From: Ophiura sarsii
Lineage: Eukaryota; Echinodermata; Ophiuroidea; Amphilepidida; Ophiuridae
Direction: 5' to 3'
Assembly: GCA_035610835.1 (NCBI GenBank)
Contig: CM069455.1
Span: forward strand, 850,335 to 914,334
DNA: 64,000 nt
Below, piece by piece: positions 56,201 to 64,000 of the stretch; the stretch's first letter is position 1, and every line of letters starts with the position of its first letter. A program made the translations under genes and the position numbers. The notes below the pieces were generated by a model. The model saw nothing but the letters and a program-made list of their open reading frames with translations. It was not told where the DNA came from and made no database searches.

Positions 56201-59200
56201 GTCGAAACTGATACAGTCGCTAACACAGATACGCAGACTGCGCACTAGCAGTGTGCACGGCCAAACTAGCATGTGTAAATCATATACCTACAGGGTGAGT
56301 AATTACGCCATTTATCTGCTATCATCGGCAAAAAGAATCACGGCAATATATGTACCGTTTAGTAGATATGAATATTTCTGTAAAAGAACTGAATTTTGTA
56401 ACCGAACAAAATTGTGATTTATCGCTCAATAAGCGCTTAAGGATTAAACTGTCTATTTATTAAACCAATTAAATAAATAATAGCCTTGTTCAGAATGTCT
56501 CCTAATTATTTAACATGAAATAAAGATAAAATATTATCACCACTTGTGAGTTAAAGTAGTTGCAAGGATTTAGAAATTATCCATAGATTTCATAAACATG
56601 ATAAACAAGACGAGGACGTGGAATAAAAATGGCCAAAATGAGTGACTATCTGATACTGTATAAAATATACAATAAAGTATTTTGATAAAAAAATAATATT
56701 GCACCTATTTTTTTCATAAATATGTTCGATTGAGTAAATATTGTCCTCGATACAGTTTAAATATACGGTCAAAATATCAATGTCCACAGTAAGACTCTCT
56801 CTACTTGGACTTACATTATTGAAGACAATTTGTTTTCAGGTATGTCCAGCAATAGGTAAATAATCAAGCAGTCTTCTTTCTACGTGACCACTATTATTGT
56901 TAATACAAAGTCTCGCGCTGGTTTCATGCTGTTGATGGCGCGCTTGGAGATCCTTCTTCGACGCAAATCTCTACATGCATTGTCAATACGTTACCGTAGT
57001 ACTTGAAGACTTTAGAACCTTTTGTCAGGACTGTAATTTGTTATTGCTTATGATACCTGATGATATGGTACCTTGTTTGGATCTAAAAGTGGCCACTTTT
57101 ACTCAAATACGCGTAAAATGAGTTTCTTTTAACCAATTCTAACCAAAAAAGGTCTTATTAAAGCTAATTAAAAGGTCTTGTTAACTATTAAAATAATTTG
57201 GGTGACGAATTCTCATATTTCTTTAATAAAAATTCTTCAAGTTGAGTACACTCTTTTTTTTGACTTACCCTGTATGTCGTGATATACCTATGTCATATTA
57301 CTAAATCAGTAGAAGATACTGATATAATGTGTTTATATAAAAATCATTGAAACTTTCGCGGAAGCAATTTGCCAGTGATTTAGAAATGTTTGATTTTTTA
57401 AATTTAAATTTTACTTTTTACGGACAGTTTTAATGAATTTATATTGTAAGTAAAGGATGGATATGTGACTTGACTTACTTGACTTAGGGCGGATGATTTT
57501 TCCGAACCACAATGCCTCTCCAGATCTTCCTATCCAACATAGCTGTCTTGATTTCTTCCACCTGCAGTCCTGTATCACGTTTGAGTATGTTAATGTAGGT
57601 CAGGGCTGGTCTACCACGCTTTCTTGCTCCGTGCTTTGGGATCCAATGTATAAGTTTGTGTACAAGCTCCTTGGACCCTCTGAAGCAGTGTCCAGCAAAT
57701 CTTGCTCTGTGTTCTCTGATCTTGTCCGAGACTTTTGGCATGTCCCCATACAGGTCCTTATTTGTCACATGCTGACTCCAGTTGATGTTGAACACAGATC
57801 TTAGCATCCTAGTGTAGCATCCATCCAGTTGTTTACCAAGCTTTGGGGTGACTGTCCATGCCTCACATCCATAAAGGAGGACGGATTCTACTGTAGCTAT
57901 GAATAGTCTTTCTTTGAGCTTTCTGGATAATGATTTAGCCTTCCATAGCTGACTAAGTTTGCCACACGCTCTCCATGCAGCTGCTTTGCGTGTTTTGATG
58001 TCCTTTTCAGTGTTGTTCATCCAGGCTCCAAGGTATTTGAAGTCTTCCACTTTATCAAGGCGCATGCCTTCACTTGTGGTAATTACAGGTACTTGCGTCT
58101 GGTTGAAGGACATGTACTTCGTCTTTGCAGCGTTCATTTTGAGCCCAACTCTTCCCACTGAAGTCTCCACTCTATTGAGTAGTGATTGCGCTTGAGACAC
58201 TTCCTCAGACAACAGTGCAATGTCATCAGCAAAGTCTAAGTCTTTTACTACGGTTGGTCCTATTCTTCTGCTGCTTCTTTTTGTTAGGTGGAATCCTAGC
58301 TCTTCTTCTCTGCCATCTATGGCCTCTCTTAGGGCATAGTCAAGAACAATGACAAAAAGATATGGAGCCAGGGTGTCTCCTTGTAATACTCCAGCCAGTA
58401 TCTCAAACACTTCTGTTTCTCCATCTGGTGATATGACCTTTGCCTTGGTGTCTTTGTATATGTCTGCCATCGCATTTGTAAGCTGATCAGGTACACCATA
58501 GGCTTTCAATATTTGCAGCATTCGTCCCCTATGTATTGTGTCAAACGCTTTCTTGAAGTCGATAAAGGTTATGATGGCTGGCAGGTGATTTGATCTTATT
58601 CCCTCAATAATTCTTCGAAGGGCAAGTATATGACCTACAGTGGTACGTCCTACTCTGAAGCCATTTTGATTAGCTCTTAGGTGGACGTCGAGCTCCGGTC
58701 TAATTCTGTTGAGTATCATCTTGTTGTATAGCTTGGCAACAATTGAACTCAGGCTTATTCCACGGTAGTTACCCCCCAAGCTGAGATCACCTGATTTCGG
58801 TATTGGTACTATGTTGAGAATGGACCACTGTTCTGGCTTTTTCCCGTTCAACAAGGCATCATTGCAGAAGTCGAGAATGTTATCCAGATCACATCTTTTG
58901 AGCATTTCAGGTGTAATACCATCTTCCCCACAGCGTTTCCCCTCTACTAGTGCCTTCTTAGCCTTCTCATATTCCTCCAAGTCAAAGGTTCCTACTTTAA
59001 TGTTGAGATCTGATAGTATTGGAGCAATTTCCTCATCCTCATTACTTATATGTGGTGGGCTCCCAAGTAGATTTTTGAAGTGAGTGTACCAGTTGTTTAA
59101 TCTCTCCTTTTGCGTGGACCCTTTGATTTGCCCCTTTCTTGTTGTCAGTCTTCCTGATATTTGGTTTATCAGTTTCCAACTCTTACCATGCTTGCTGTTT

Positions 59201-62200
59201 ATGTGAGCATTTTCTACCTCTCTTAGCTTATTGGTAAGGTCTTTCTCTTTCACTTGATCATAAGCCTCCCCTAGGCTCTTCTTAGCATCCTTATAATCTC
59301 TGCTATTAATCTCATTGCTAGTGTCTAGTTGATATTTTGCGTAAGCTTCATCAATTTTTGTTCTCGCCCCGATAACCTGGGCGTCTTTTGAGAAGTAGTT
59401 TCTTTTCTCTTTCTTCCTCGCAGGAATGACTTCCTCTGCAGCTTCTTGAGTGGCTGTAATGAACCTTGTGTATTTCTCAGTTGCAGTTTCTACGTCATCC
59501 TGAAGGGGCTGAAACCTATTGCGCACCTCTATACTGTATTTAGCTTGTAGATCTTGATCAGTTGTCAATAGATTCCAATCGTACTGCTTTTTCCGTTTGA
59601 TGATCTTACTCTTCCTGAGGCTTTTTACGGACAGTTTTAATGAATTTATATTGTAAGTAAAGGATGGATATGTAATTTACAGAATTTCTTAAGGTTTCCA
59701 TTTCCATACATCGTCAAATTTAAGGGGTTCCTTCAATTTTGATCGGGACCCGCAAGTCTTTCCAATTTGAAACCTGACGCGTCAAACAAGAAAGTGAGAG
59801 GTCCAGGACGCGCAGACGCGTCAGAATGCGACCCCCGCCAATCATGCTACGACTCATATATAATTATGGACGGTAGAACCCATCCATGGTCTATTTTTTC
59901 TTCTTTTTCTGACAACTAAACACCGCCCCCCCCCCCCCCTCAATAAAATAAAAATAAAAATGAATAAATAAATAAATAATAATAAAAAAAATAAAAAATG
60001 GTCTCATCGCGTAAGGATTGCGGCAAAGATAACTCTACATAGGTATGTGCGCGGGTATATGAGACCGATCTTTTGTTTTCACGGCCTTAAATAAATAATC
60101 TTAATTCATATTATAAAGAATCACATGAATACCACAGCGTGCAGTAAACCTGAAGCACAAGTTATGCCCGACTAGGCAATTATTTTTTACATTTTTGAGG
60201 AATCTTTCTGAGCCAATTTAATATCATTTCAGGTGAGAAAGTTAGACTTCCTGATGGCAGACGCCATACAGCAAGGTTGCACATCAGTGATTGTCTGTGG
60301 TTTTGTTCAGTCTAATTGTTGCCGAGCAACATCAATATGCGCACGTGAACTAGGAATGCAGGTACACCTGTTGCTGAGAACTGATAAGGTGAGAAGGTCA
60401 AAAGGTCAAGAGAAAAGGTCAAAGGTTACCCTCCAATGAACAATGCGCTCTGCTCTGGGAATTCAGGTACACCTTTTACTAAATGATCTAGGGGCAAAGG
60501 TAAAAAAAGATAGCCCTCCAATGAACAATTCGCAAGTGCTACGGGATACAGGAGACCTGTTGCCGAGAACTGATTAGTTGATAAGGTCAACAGTTCAAGG
60601 GACAAAGGTCAAAGGTAACCCTCCAATGAAGAATGCGCACGTTCTTCGGGAATGCAGGATACATGTTGATGAGAACTGATAGGTGAGAAGGTCAAATGAT
60701 CTAGGGGCAAAGATCAAAAAGATATAACCCTCCAATGAACAATGCGCACGTTCTCCAGGAATGCAGGAAACCTGTTGCTGAGAACTGATAGGTGAGAAGG
60801 TCAACAGGTCAAGGGAAATAGGTCAAAAATACTTTAACATTTAAGAAGAAATGGCAACTTCCAAGTTGAATTATTATAACCCTGACAATACTGAACAAAT
60901 AATGAAAGTTGTAAACGAATAAGTCCAGTAAAACAGCTCTAAAAGCCATGCAAACGTGATTAATAATCGCAATAATTGTTCACAAGCATTAAAAGCACTC
61001 TGTATTTTATAATTTATTGACAGGACCCCGGTTCCGTGCCATGTACTGCCAACTATCTGCTGGATCATATGATGGGAGCTCATATCTACTTCATTCCAAG
61101 CACGACGAGATTAAATGAAGATGTATGGCCAAGAATGAGACAACTAGCAACTAAAATTTGGTATAGTATTCGTTATTTTGTGTCTAGTGTATAATGTCTA
61201 ATACTTGTCGGTGACCAGCTGCATTTCAGGAAATTTCTCCGCTAATAATCCCATATTAAGGGGGACATAAGGAAGTAACTTTCCGAATTTTGTGAGTGCT
61301 GTAGTTATTGAACTATGACTCAAATGTTCATAAAAGGATACATTTTTAGAAAGGAAATAGGTCATAGAATCCAAATTTTGCGTCAAATTTTTTGAGAAAA
61401 TAAAAAACCCACTTTTTTGACCCAAAAAAGTTCAACAAAGCTAAAAATAATAATTTTGAGTACAAATTTCTCAAATTGCTCGATTATAATGTAAAGACAC
61501 TAACTTAGGGATTTTTTTAAAACCTAATTTAATATTTTTTAAAATAATTTATTGACAAACAAAATTGGAAAAAATGTGAAAAAAACACACTTTTTTGGTG
61601 CTTTTTGGTCAACATTTATTTATTTTTTAGATAAGGTTTAAAAAAACACTTCCCTAAGTTAGTGTCTTTTCATCATAATCTAGAAATTTGGGAATTCCTT
61701 GCTCAAAATTATTTCTGTTAGCTTTGTTGAACTTTTTTGTGATTTTCTCAAATTATAAACATTTTTGATCAGAATTAGACGCAAAATTTGGATTCTCTGA
61801 TCCATTTTTTCCCAAAAAGGTATACTTTTATATGCATTTGATTAATAGTTCAATAGTTACAGCACTCACAGAATTCAAAAAATCATGTCAAAAACTTCCT
61901 TGAGTCCCCCCTTAACCCTAACACACTTGAGTACTACGAATTACTACGATGCGGTGCTTGTGTCACCCGGCTCGGCAGTTTTTCGATGAAATAATGGCCC
62001 ATGGTATATACAGGGCGTAATATACTCCGCCTAGTATGGTTTCCCCCGTGGCCTAGCGGTAGATCGTCTGCCTCTGAACCCAGAGGTCCGGAGTTCGAGC
62101 CCCGGGGGAGTAAGGGGTACTTTTCCCCCTCGCCATTTGGCCGCGAAAAAGAATTCTTTGGAAAAGGTGCCTCGGGGGTTAGGGTTATAGAGCGATTTTG

Positions 62201-63873
62201 TTCACTGTTTTTCTTTTTTCATTTTGTTTCTTCTAATTTTGGTCTGATTAACCCTAACCCTAATACTACGAATTAATACGATGCGGTGTGCTTGTGTCAC
62301 CCGGCTCAGCAGTTTTCGATGAAATAATGGCCCCAGGGTATATACAGGGCGGAATATACTCCGCCAGGTATGGTTGTCCCGTGGCCTAGCAGTACCGGGT
62401 GGTTCAAAAAAAGTTGACCCAAGTTCAAAGTAATTTTTCAACCACATTTAAAGTTTCATATAATTTCTGTTTGCTTAGTCTTAATCAGCAGTAAGTTTTG
62501 AAATTATTCTCATAAGATGGTACATTTATCTTGGTTGGTTCTTCAGATATGGTTCATTACAGAAAGCATGCACAAACCTGCCTTGGCCACGGGAGCGTCC
62601 TTTAGTGGAGATGGAATGCACAAAGTGGACTTACACACGATTGGTCACAAATTGTAAAAATAGGAGGAAAAAAAACAAGGAGACATCTGAGACATCTGTC
62701 TGGTGCTTGTACCTATACGTATCTACGTTTCTTTGTTGAATGTGAATGGCACATAAGCATAGAGATTGGGATACTTTGTCAGGGCGGGCTTTTCAATTCT
62801 GAAACTAGAGCATGCTGTTTTGTTTAAGACAAAAACTAAATAACGCTCCCGTGGACAAGTCAGTTTTGTACATGTTTTCTGTAATGAACCATATCTAAAG
62901 AACCCAACAAGCTAAACGTGCCATCTTTTCAGGATAATTTCAAAACTTACTACTGATTAAGACTAAGCAAACAGAAATTATTTGAAACTTTAAATGTGGT
63001 TGAAAAATTACTTTGAACTTGGGTCAACTTTTTTTTGAACCACCCGGTATATCGTCTGCCTCTGAACCCAGAGGTCCGGGGTTCGAGCCCTTAGGGAGTG
63101 GGGGCACTTTTTCACCTTGCTATTTGGCCGCGAAAAAAAAAACTTTGGAAAAGGTGCCTCGGGGTTAGGGTTATGGGACCATTTTCAAGCGCTGTTTTTG
63201 TCTGATAATAAAGATTTTCAACAAGTAAAAAACGATTCCTAGGTAATTGTATGAGGAATATAATAAAACTAGTATGACAAAATTTGACAAAATATAGTTT
63301 GAGTTATCTTTGCAGAGCCTAAAATGGTCAAATTCATGATCATGGTTGGATTCATTGAACTCTTTCCTACAAAAAAATGTATACTTTTATATAGATTAAA
63401 TGAATAATGAAGAAGTTACGGCAGTTTTATGGAGGCTGTACCTGAAGGTGCACAGCCCCCTTGAGCTAATCAAGTCGGCCATAACCTATCCAGCAGGCTT
63501 GACTAGCCTGTTTGACTAGTTTAAGCTAGTCCAGTAGGTTTGACTAGCCTACTCGACTAGTTTAAAGTTAGTCCAGTCTGTGCCTGACTAGTTTAAGTTT
63601 TCAGTGCAGCCTCGTAGCCCATAATAAATACGTATTTTTAAAATACACTTGTCAGTTATGTGCTGACGTAAGTATATATACATATCCACGCAATCACAGA
63701 TTCGCGTGTAAATGATGCGTCGAATATGCCCTGGCATCACTGCACCAACATTTAATATTTCTATTCAATTTAGGAAAGAAACCGGTGAGAAGGCGTACTG
63801 TTTGCCATATGGAGGTTCCACATCTGTCGGAATGTTTGGATATGTCGATGCATTTTATGAAATGGAAAAACAG
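50128..63873 (+). CDS. D-cysteine desulfhydrase, copy 4 (exons 1-5; continues past the window)
   Basis: Coding exons 50128-50217, 50575-50688, 60233-60388, 61024-61160 and 63774-63873. Phases agree and no stop was seen. Start [41 protein letters not shown] holds the PLP lysine (residue 68). Exon 3 has [20 protein letters not shown]. Exon 4 ends KI(W). Exon 5 reads KETGEKAYCLPYGGSTSVGM to EMEKQ. Exons 6-9 should follow to the right of the window, as in copy 1. Intron 2 is ~9.5 kb because it holds several transposons that copy 3 lacks. The substitution Phe before VQSN and Glu in ARELG set it apart from its duplicate. Confidence 0.82.
50575..50688 (+). CDS. D-cysteine desulfhydrase copy 4, exon 2
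   Basis: 114 bp identical by eye to exon 2 of copy 3. It ends SGNK|gtaagt, the last codon being the likely PLP lysine. Confidence 0.85.
50700..51127 (+). pseudogene. L1/Tx1-type LINE remnant in intron 2 (copy 4)
   Basis: Same fossil as in copy 3: [38 protein letters not shown] and FRRKYNIRTIVFEYGALINA. It continues at 53205-53300 after interruption by the 2.08-kb inverted-repeat element. Confidence 0.65.
51128..53204. mobile_element. 2.08-kb terminal-inverted-repeat element, family unknown
   Basis: The duplicate copy 3 reads 'tcaagaatgattctctaa' uninterrupted (~40660), which exposes the ends here. The left end CATGccAAGAATCCAA and the complemented right end CATGagAAGAATCCAA extend, with mismatches, through ACAAA-TAGTGATTTT (~35 bp). 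AT is repeated at both borders, a 2-bp or otherwise ambiguous duplication. The interior is AT-rich with no transposase frame and includes a poly-C run at 52741. Confidence 0.75.
53951..54715. repeat. Intron 2 segment, duplicate of 41429-42205
   Basis: Near-identical to the copy 3 intron segment, with small length changes in the A-rich tracts. Non-coding; the 60-96 codon minus frames recur in both copies only because the DNA does. Confidence 0.7.
54936..55176. mobile_element. TTAA-flanked MITE, 241 bp
   Basis: CACTTTCCACGCGGC at 54936 and GCCGCGTGGAAAGTG ending at 55176, flanked by TTAA on both sides (54932-54935, 55177-55180). Copy 3 retains the empty site 'gatatgtgttaaagttcac' (~42413). TTAA targeting suggests a piggyBac or Kolobok relative. 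No coding. Confidence 0.88.
55491..55746 (-). mobile_element. 5'-truncated non-LTR retrotransposon (256 bp)
   Basis: The minus strand encodes RRLQFAGHCLRASDQPVSRV, HSSRGRRSTTYPDSISKD and LMLDKLAWRKFV, the C-terminal tail after reverse transcriptase. It ends in a (GAT)n-type tail. TTACTGGAAGATAT flanks both sides (55477-55490, 55747-55760). Copy 3 has the single, unoccupied site at ~42716. Related to, but not the same family as, the element at 57467. Confidence 0.85.
56291..57272 (-). mobile_element. Tc1/mariner-like remnant (copy 4 intron 2)
   Basis: Duplicate of 43259-44327: starts CAGGGTGAGTAA and ends 'gacttaccctg', with TA on each side. An internal deletion of ~60 bp after 'gggtgagta' and another near 56430 separate it from copy 3. 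The same transposase C-terminal remnant lies on the minus strand. Confidence 0.7.
57467..59620 (-). mobile_element. Non-LTR retrotransposon with intact reverse transcriptase frame, 53-bp target duplication
   Basis: The minus-strand frame stays open from the 5' junction (~59618) to 57484, about 700 codons. No AP-endonuclease domain is present, so it is 5'-truncated. RT motifs: IVPIPKSGDLSLGGNYRGIS, NQNGFRVGRTTVGHI, ITFIDFKKAFDTI, GVLQGDTLAPYLF and DLDFADDIALLS (catalytic aspartates), then YGCEAWTVTPK, RFAGHCFRGSK and KRGRPALTY. The 3' tail is an AAGTC-type simple repeat. CTTTTTACGGAC...ATATGT is repeated for 53 bp on either side (57414-57466, 59621-59673). Copy 3 is empty at ~44473. RTE-like architecture; clade not certain. 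Confidence 0.88.
59926..59990. repeat. Poly-C tract and A/T-rich (AAAT)n-like run
   Basis: Copy 4 counterpart of 44743-44886, with ~13 C and a shorter, irregular AAAT stretch. Confidence 0.8.
60233..60388 (+). CDS. D-cysteine desulfhydrase copy 4, exon 3
   Basis: 156 bp, [47 protein letters not shown]|gtgaga. Four residues differ from copy 3 (P/F, A/S, T/E, K/R), although exon 2 is identical between the two. Confidence 0.86.
60389..60830 (+). repeat. Exon-3-derived tandem array, copy 4 (about 4 units)
   Basis: Same unit as 45281-46375 but far fewer repeats. 'gagaactgat' recurs near 60562, 60671 and 60780, plus a decayed unit near 60470. The array length differs between otherwise similar duplicates, so it has changed since duplication. 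Confidence 0.85.
61024..61160 (+). CDS. D-cysteine desulfhydrase copy 4, exon 4
   Basis: 137 bp: DPGSVPCTANYLLDHMMGAH, FIPSTTRLNEDVWPRMRQLA, TKI plus TG, then gtatag. Phase matches exon 5 at 63774. Confidence 0.83.
61260..61913. mobile_element. TTAA-flanked fold-back element in intron 4
   Basis: GGGGGACATAAGGAAGT at the left and the complement 'acttccttgagtcccccc' at the right, each beside TTAA (61256-61259, 61914-61917). Long arms pair over 'gtgagtgctgta', 'ttattgaactat' and 'gacactaacttaggg'. Related to 690-1120 in the same intron of copy 1. No transposase. Confidence 0.8.
61930..62265 (+). repeat. tRNA-derived SINE unit 1
   Basis: Head at 62037-62110: 'cgtggcctagcggtagatcg' (A box), 'agttcgagccccgg' (B box) and a 7-bp acceptor-like stem ttccccc/gggggag. 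The anticodon arm has an 8-base loop, so it is not a standard tRNA. The flanking 'actacgatgcggtgcttgtg' and 'ggccgcgaaaaag...ggtgcctcgggg' form the body. Repeated immediately downstream. Confidence 0.65.
62266..63180 (+). repeat. tRNA-derived SINE unit 2, split by a MITE
   Basis: Second copy of the SINE-containing unit with the same order. The tRNA-like head is cut after 'cctagcagta' at 62394 and resumes 'tatcgtctgcctctgaac' at 63050. Confidence 0.7.
62395..63047. mobile_element. TA-flanked palindromic MITE with ~205-bp inverted repeats
   Basis: CCGGGTGGTTCAAAAAAAGT at 62395 is mirrored at 63047. The arms match at ~90% through 'aaccacatttaaagtttca', 'gcttagtcttaatcag' and 'gatatggttcattacag'. 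TA on each side and an uninterrupted relative of the target in SINE unit 1 define the ends. Tc1/mariner-type target. The central ~240 bp has no frame of note. Confidence 0.88.
63497..63600. repeat. Short tandem repeat with ACTAGT palindromes
   Basis: About three ~45-bp units of 'tttgactagcct' and 'gactagtttaagctagtcca'. Located in intron 4 of copy 4. No known function. Confidence 0.6.
63774..63873 (+). CDS. D-cysteine desulfhydrase copy 4, exon 5
   Basis: 100 bp after 'caatttag'. The first base completes Trp. KETGEKAYCLPYGGSTSVGM to AFYEMEKQ|gtgagg. The PLP-phosphate loop GGSTSVG is intact. The gene is cut by the window edge downstream. Confidence 0.87.
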
Positions 63874-64000
63874 GTGAGGCTATAATACTACTTTCTATTT
63901 ATGTCATTTTTGTGTGTTAATCTTTTGAATAACATTGATTAAAATGGTACCAAACTTATAGCTCTGTATGTGATTTTGTTTTCTTCTTTCATTATTCTCG

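Noticed and set aside
57493..59083. Plus-strand frames of 78-103 codons across the LINE
   Set aside because: They are shadows of the minus-strand reverse transcriptase frame.
62037..62110. Functional tRNA gene
   Set aside because: Acceptor and T arms pair, but the anticodon loop is 8 bases, and the sequence recurs with a conserved non-tRNA tail; a SINE explains it better.

Overview
Eukaryotic, AT-rich, repeat-dense genomic DNA from what looks like a marine invertebrate. The split genes have consensus GT-AG introns. Transposon fossils include RTE/BovB-like, CR1/L2-like, L1/Tx1-like and Penelope-like retroelements, tRNA-derived SINEs, and Harbinger, mariner and TTAA-type inverted-repeat elements. 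Frequent TAGGCCTA-like strings and the type of gene suggest an ambulacrarian such as an echinoderm; that assignment is an inference of moderate to low certainty.

The only cellular genes I can support are tandem + strand paralogs of one pyridoxal-phosphate enzyme, D-cysteine desulfhydrase (ACC deaminase/D-cysteine desulfhydrase family, fold type II). The full reading frame can be pieced together as nine coding exons of about 380 residues. Copy 1 contributes exons 5-9 (1894-10728); its 5' half lies upstream of the window. Copy 2 has exons 1-3 (21277-24435) and then runs into a 100-N assembly gap. Copy 3 has exons 1-4 only (39746-46711). Copy 4 has exons 1-5 (50128-63873) and continues past the right edge. 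Copies 3 and 4 sit in one roughly 11-14 kb tandem duplication whose junction I place near 46774. Exon 4 of copy 3 is in phase with exon 5 of copy 4, so the two could serve as alternative N-terminal cassettes, or copy 3 could be a dead partial copy or an uncollapsed haplotype.

The most unusual structure is that this gene family has twice spawned tandem repeats from its own exons. In intron 6 of copy 1 about 15 extra units of about 96 bp are built from exon 6 plus its splice donor. Downstream of exon 3 in copies 2, 3 and 4, about 100-106 bp units are built from the exon 3 end plus its donor, with different copy numbers in each paralog.

Layout: 1-1893 fold-back elements and a (CAA)n tract in intron 4 of copy 1; 1894-10728 copy 1; 10729-21276 intergenic with a BovB-like RTE element, an 83-bp satellite, a piggyBac-like element and a LINE fragment; 21277-24607 copy 2; 24608-24707 gap; 24708-39745 repeats (SINEs, a Penelope-like remnant, satellite, L2-like LINE pieces, two Harbinger-type elements with TAA target duplications); 39746-46711 copy 3; 46712-50127 L2-like LINE, satellite and 5' flank; 50128-63873 copy 4, whose introns carry at least four insertions absent from copy 3. 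Comparing the two duplicates gives filled and empty sites for these insertions, so their ends and target duplications can be read directly.
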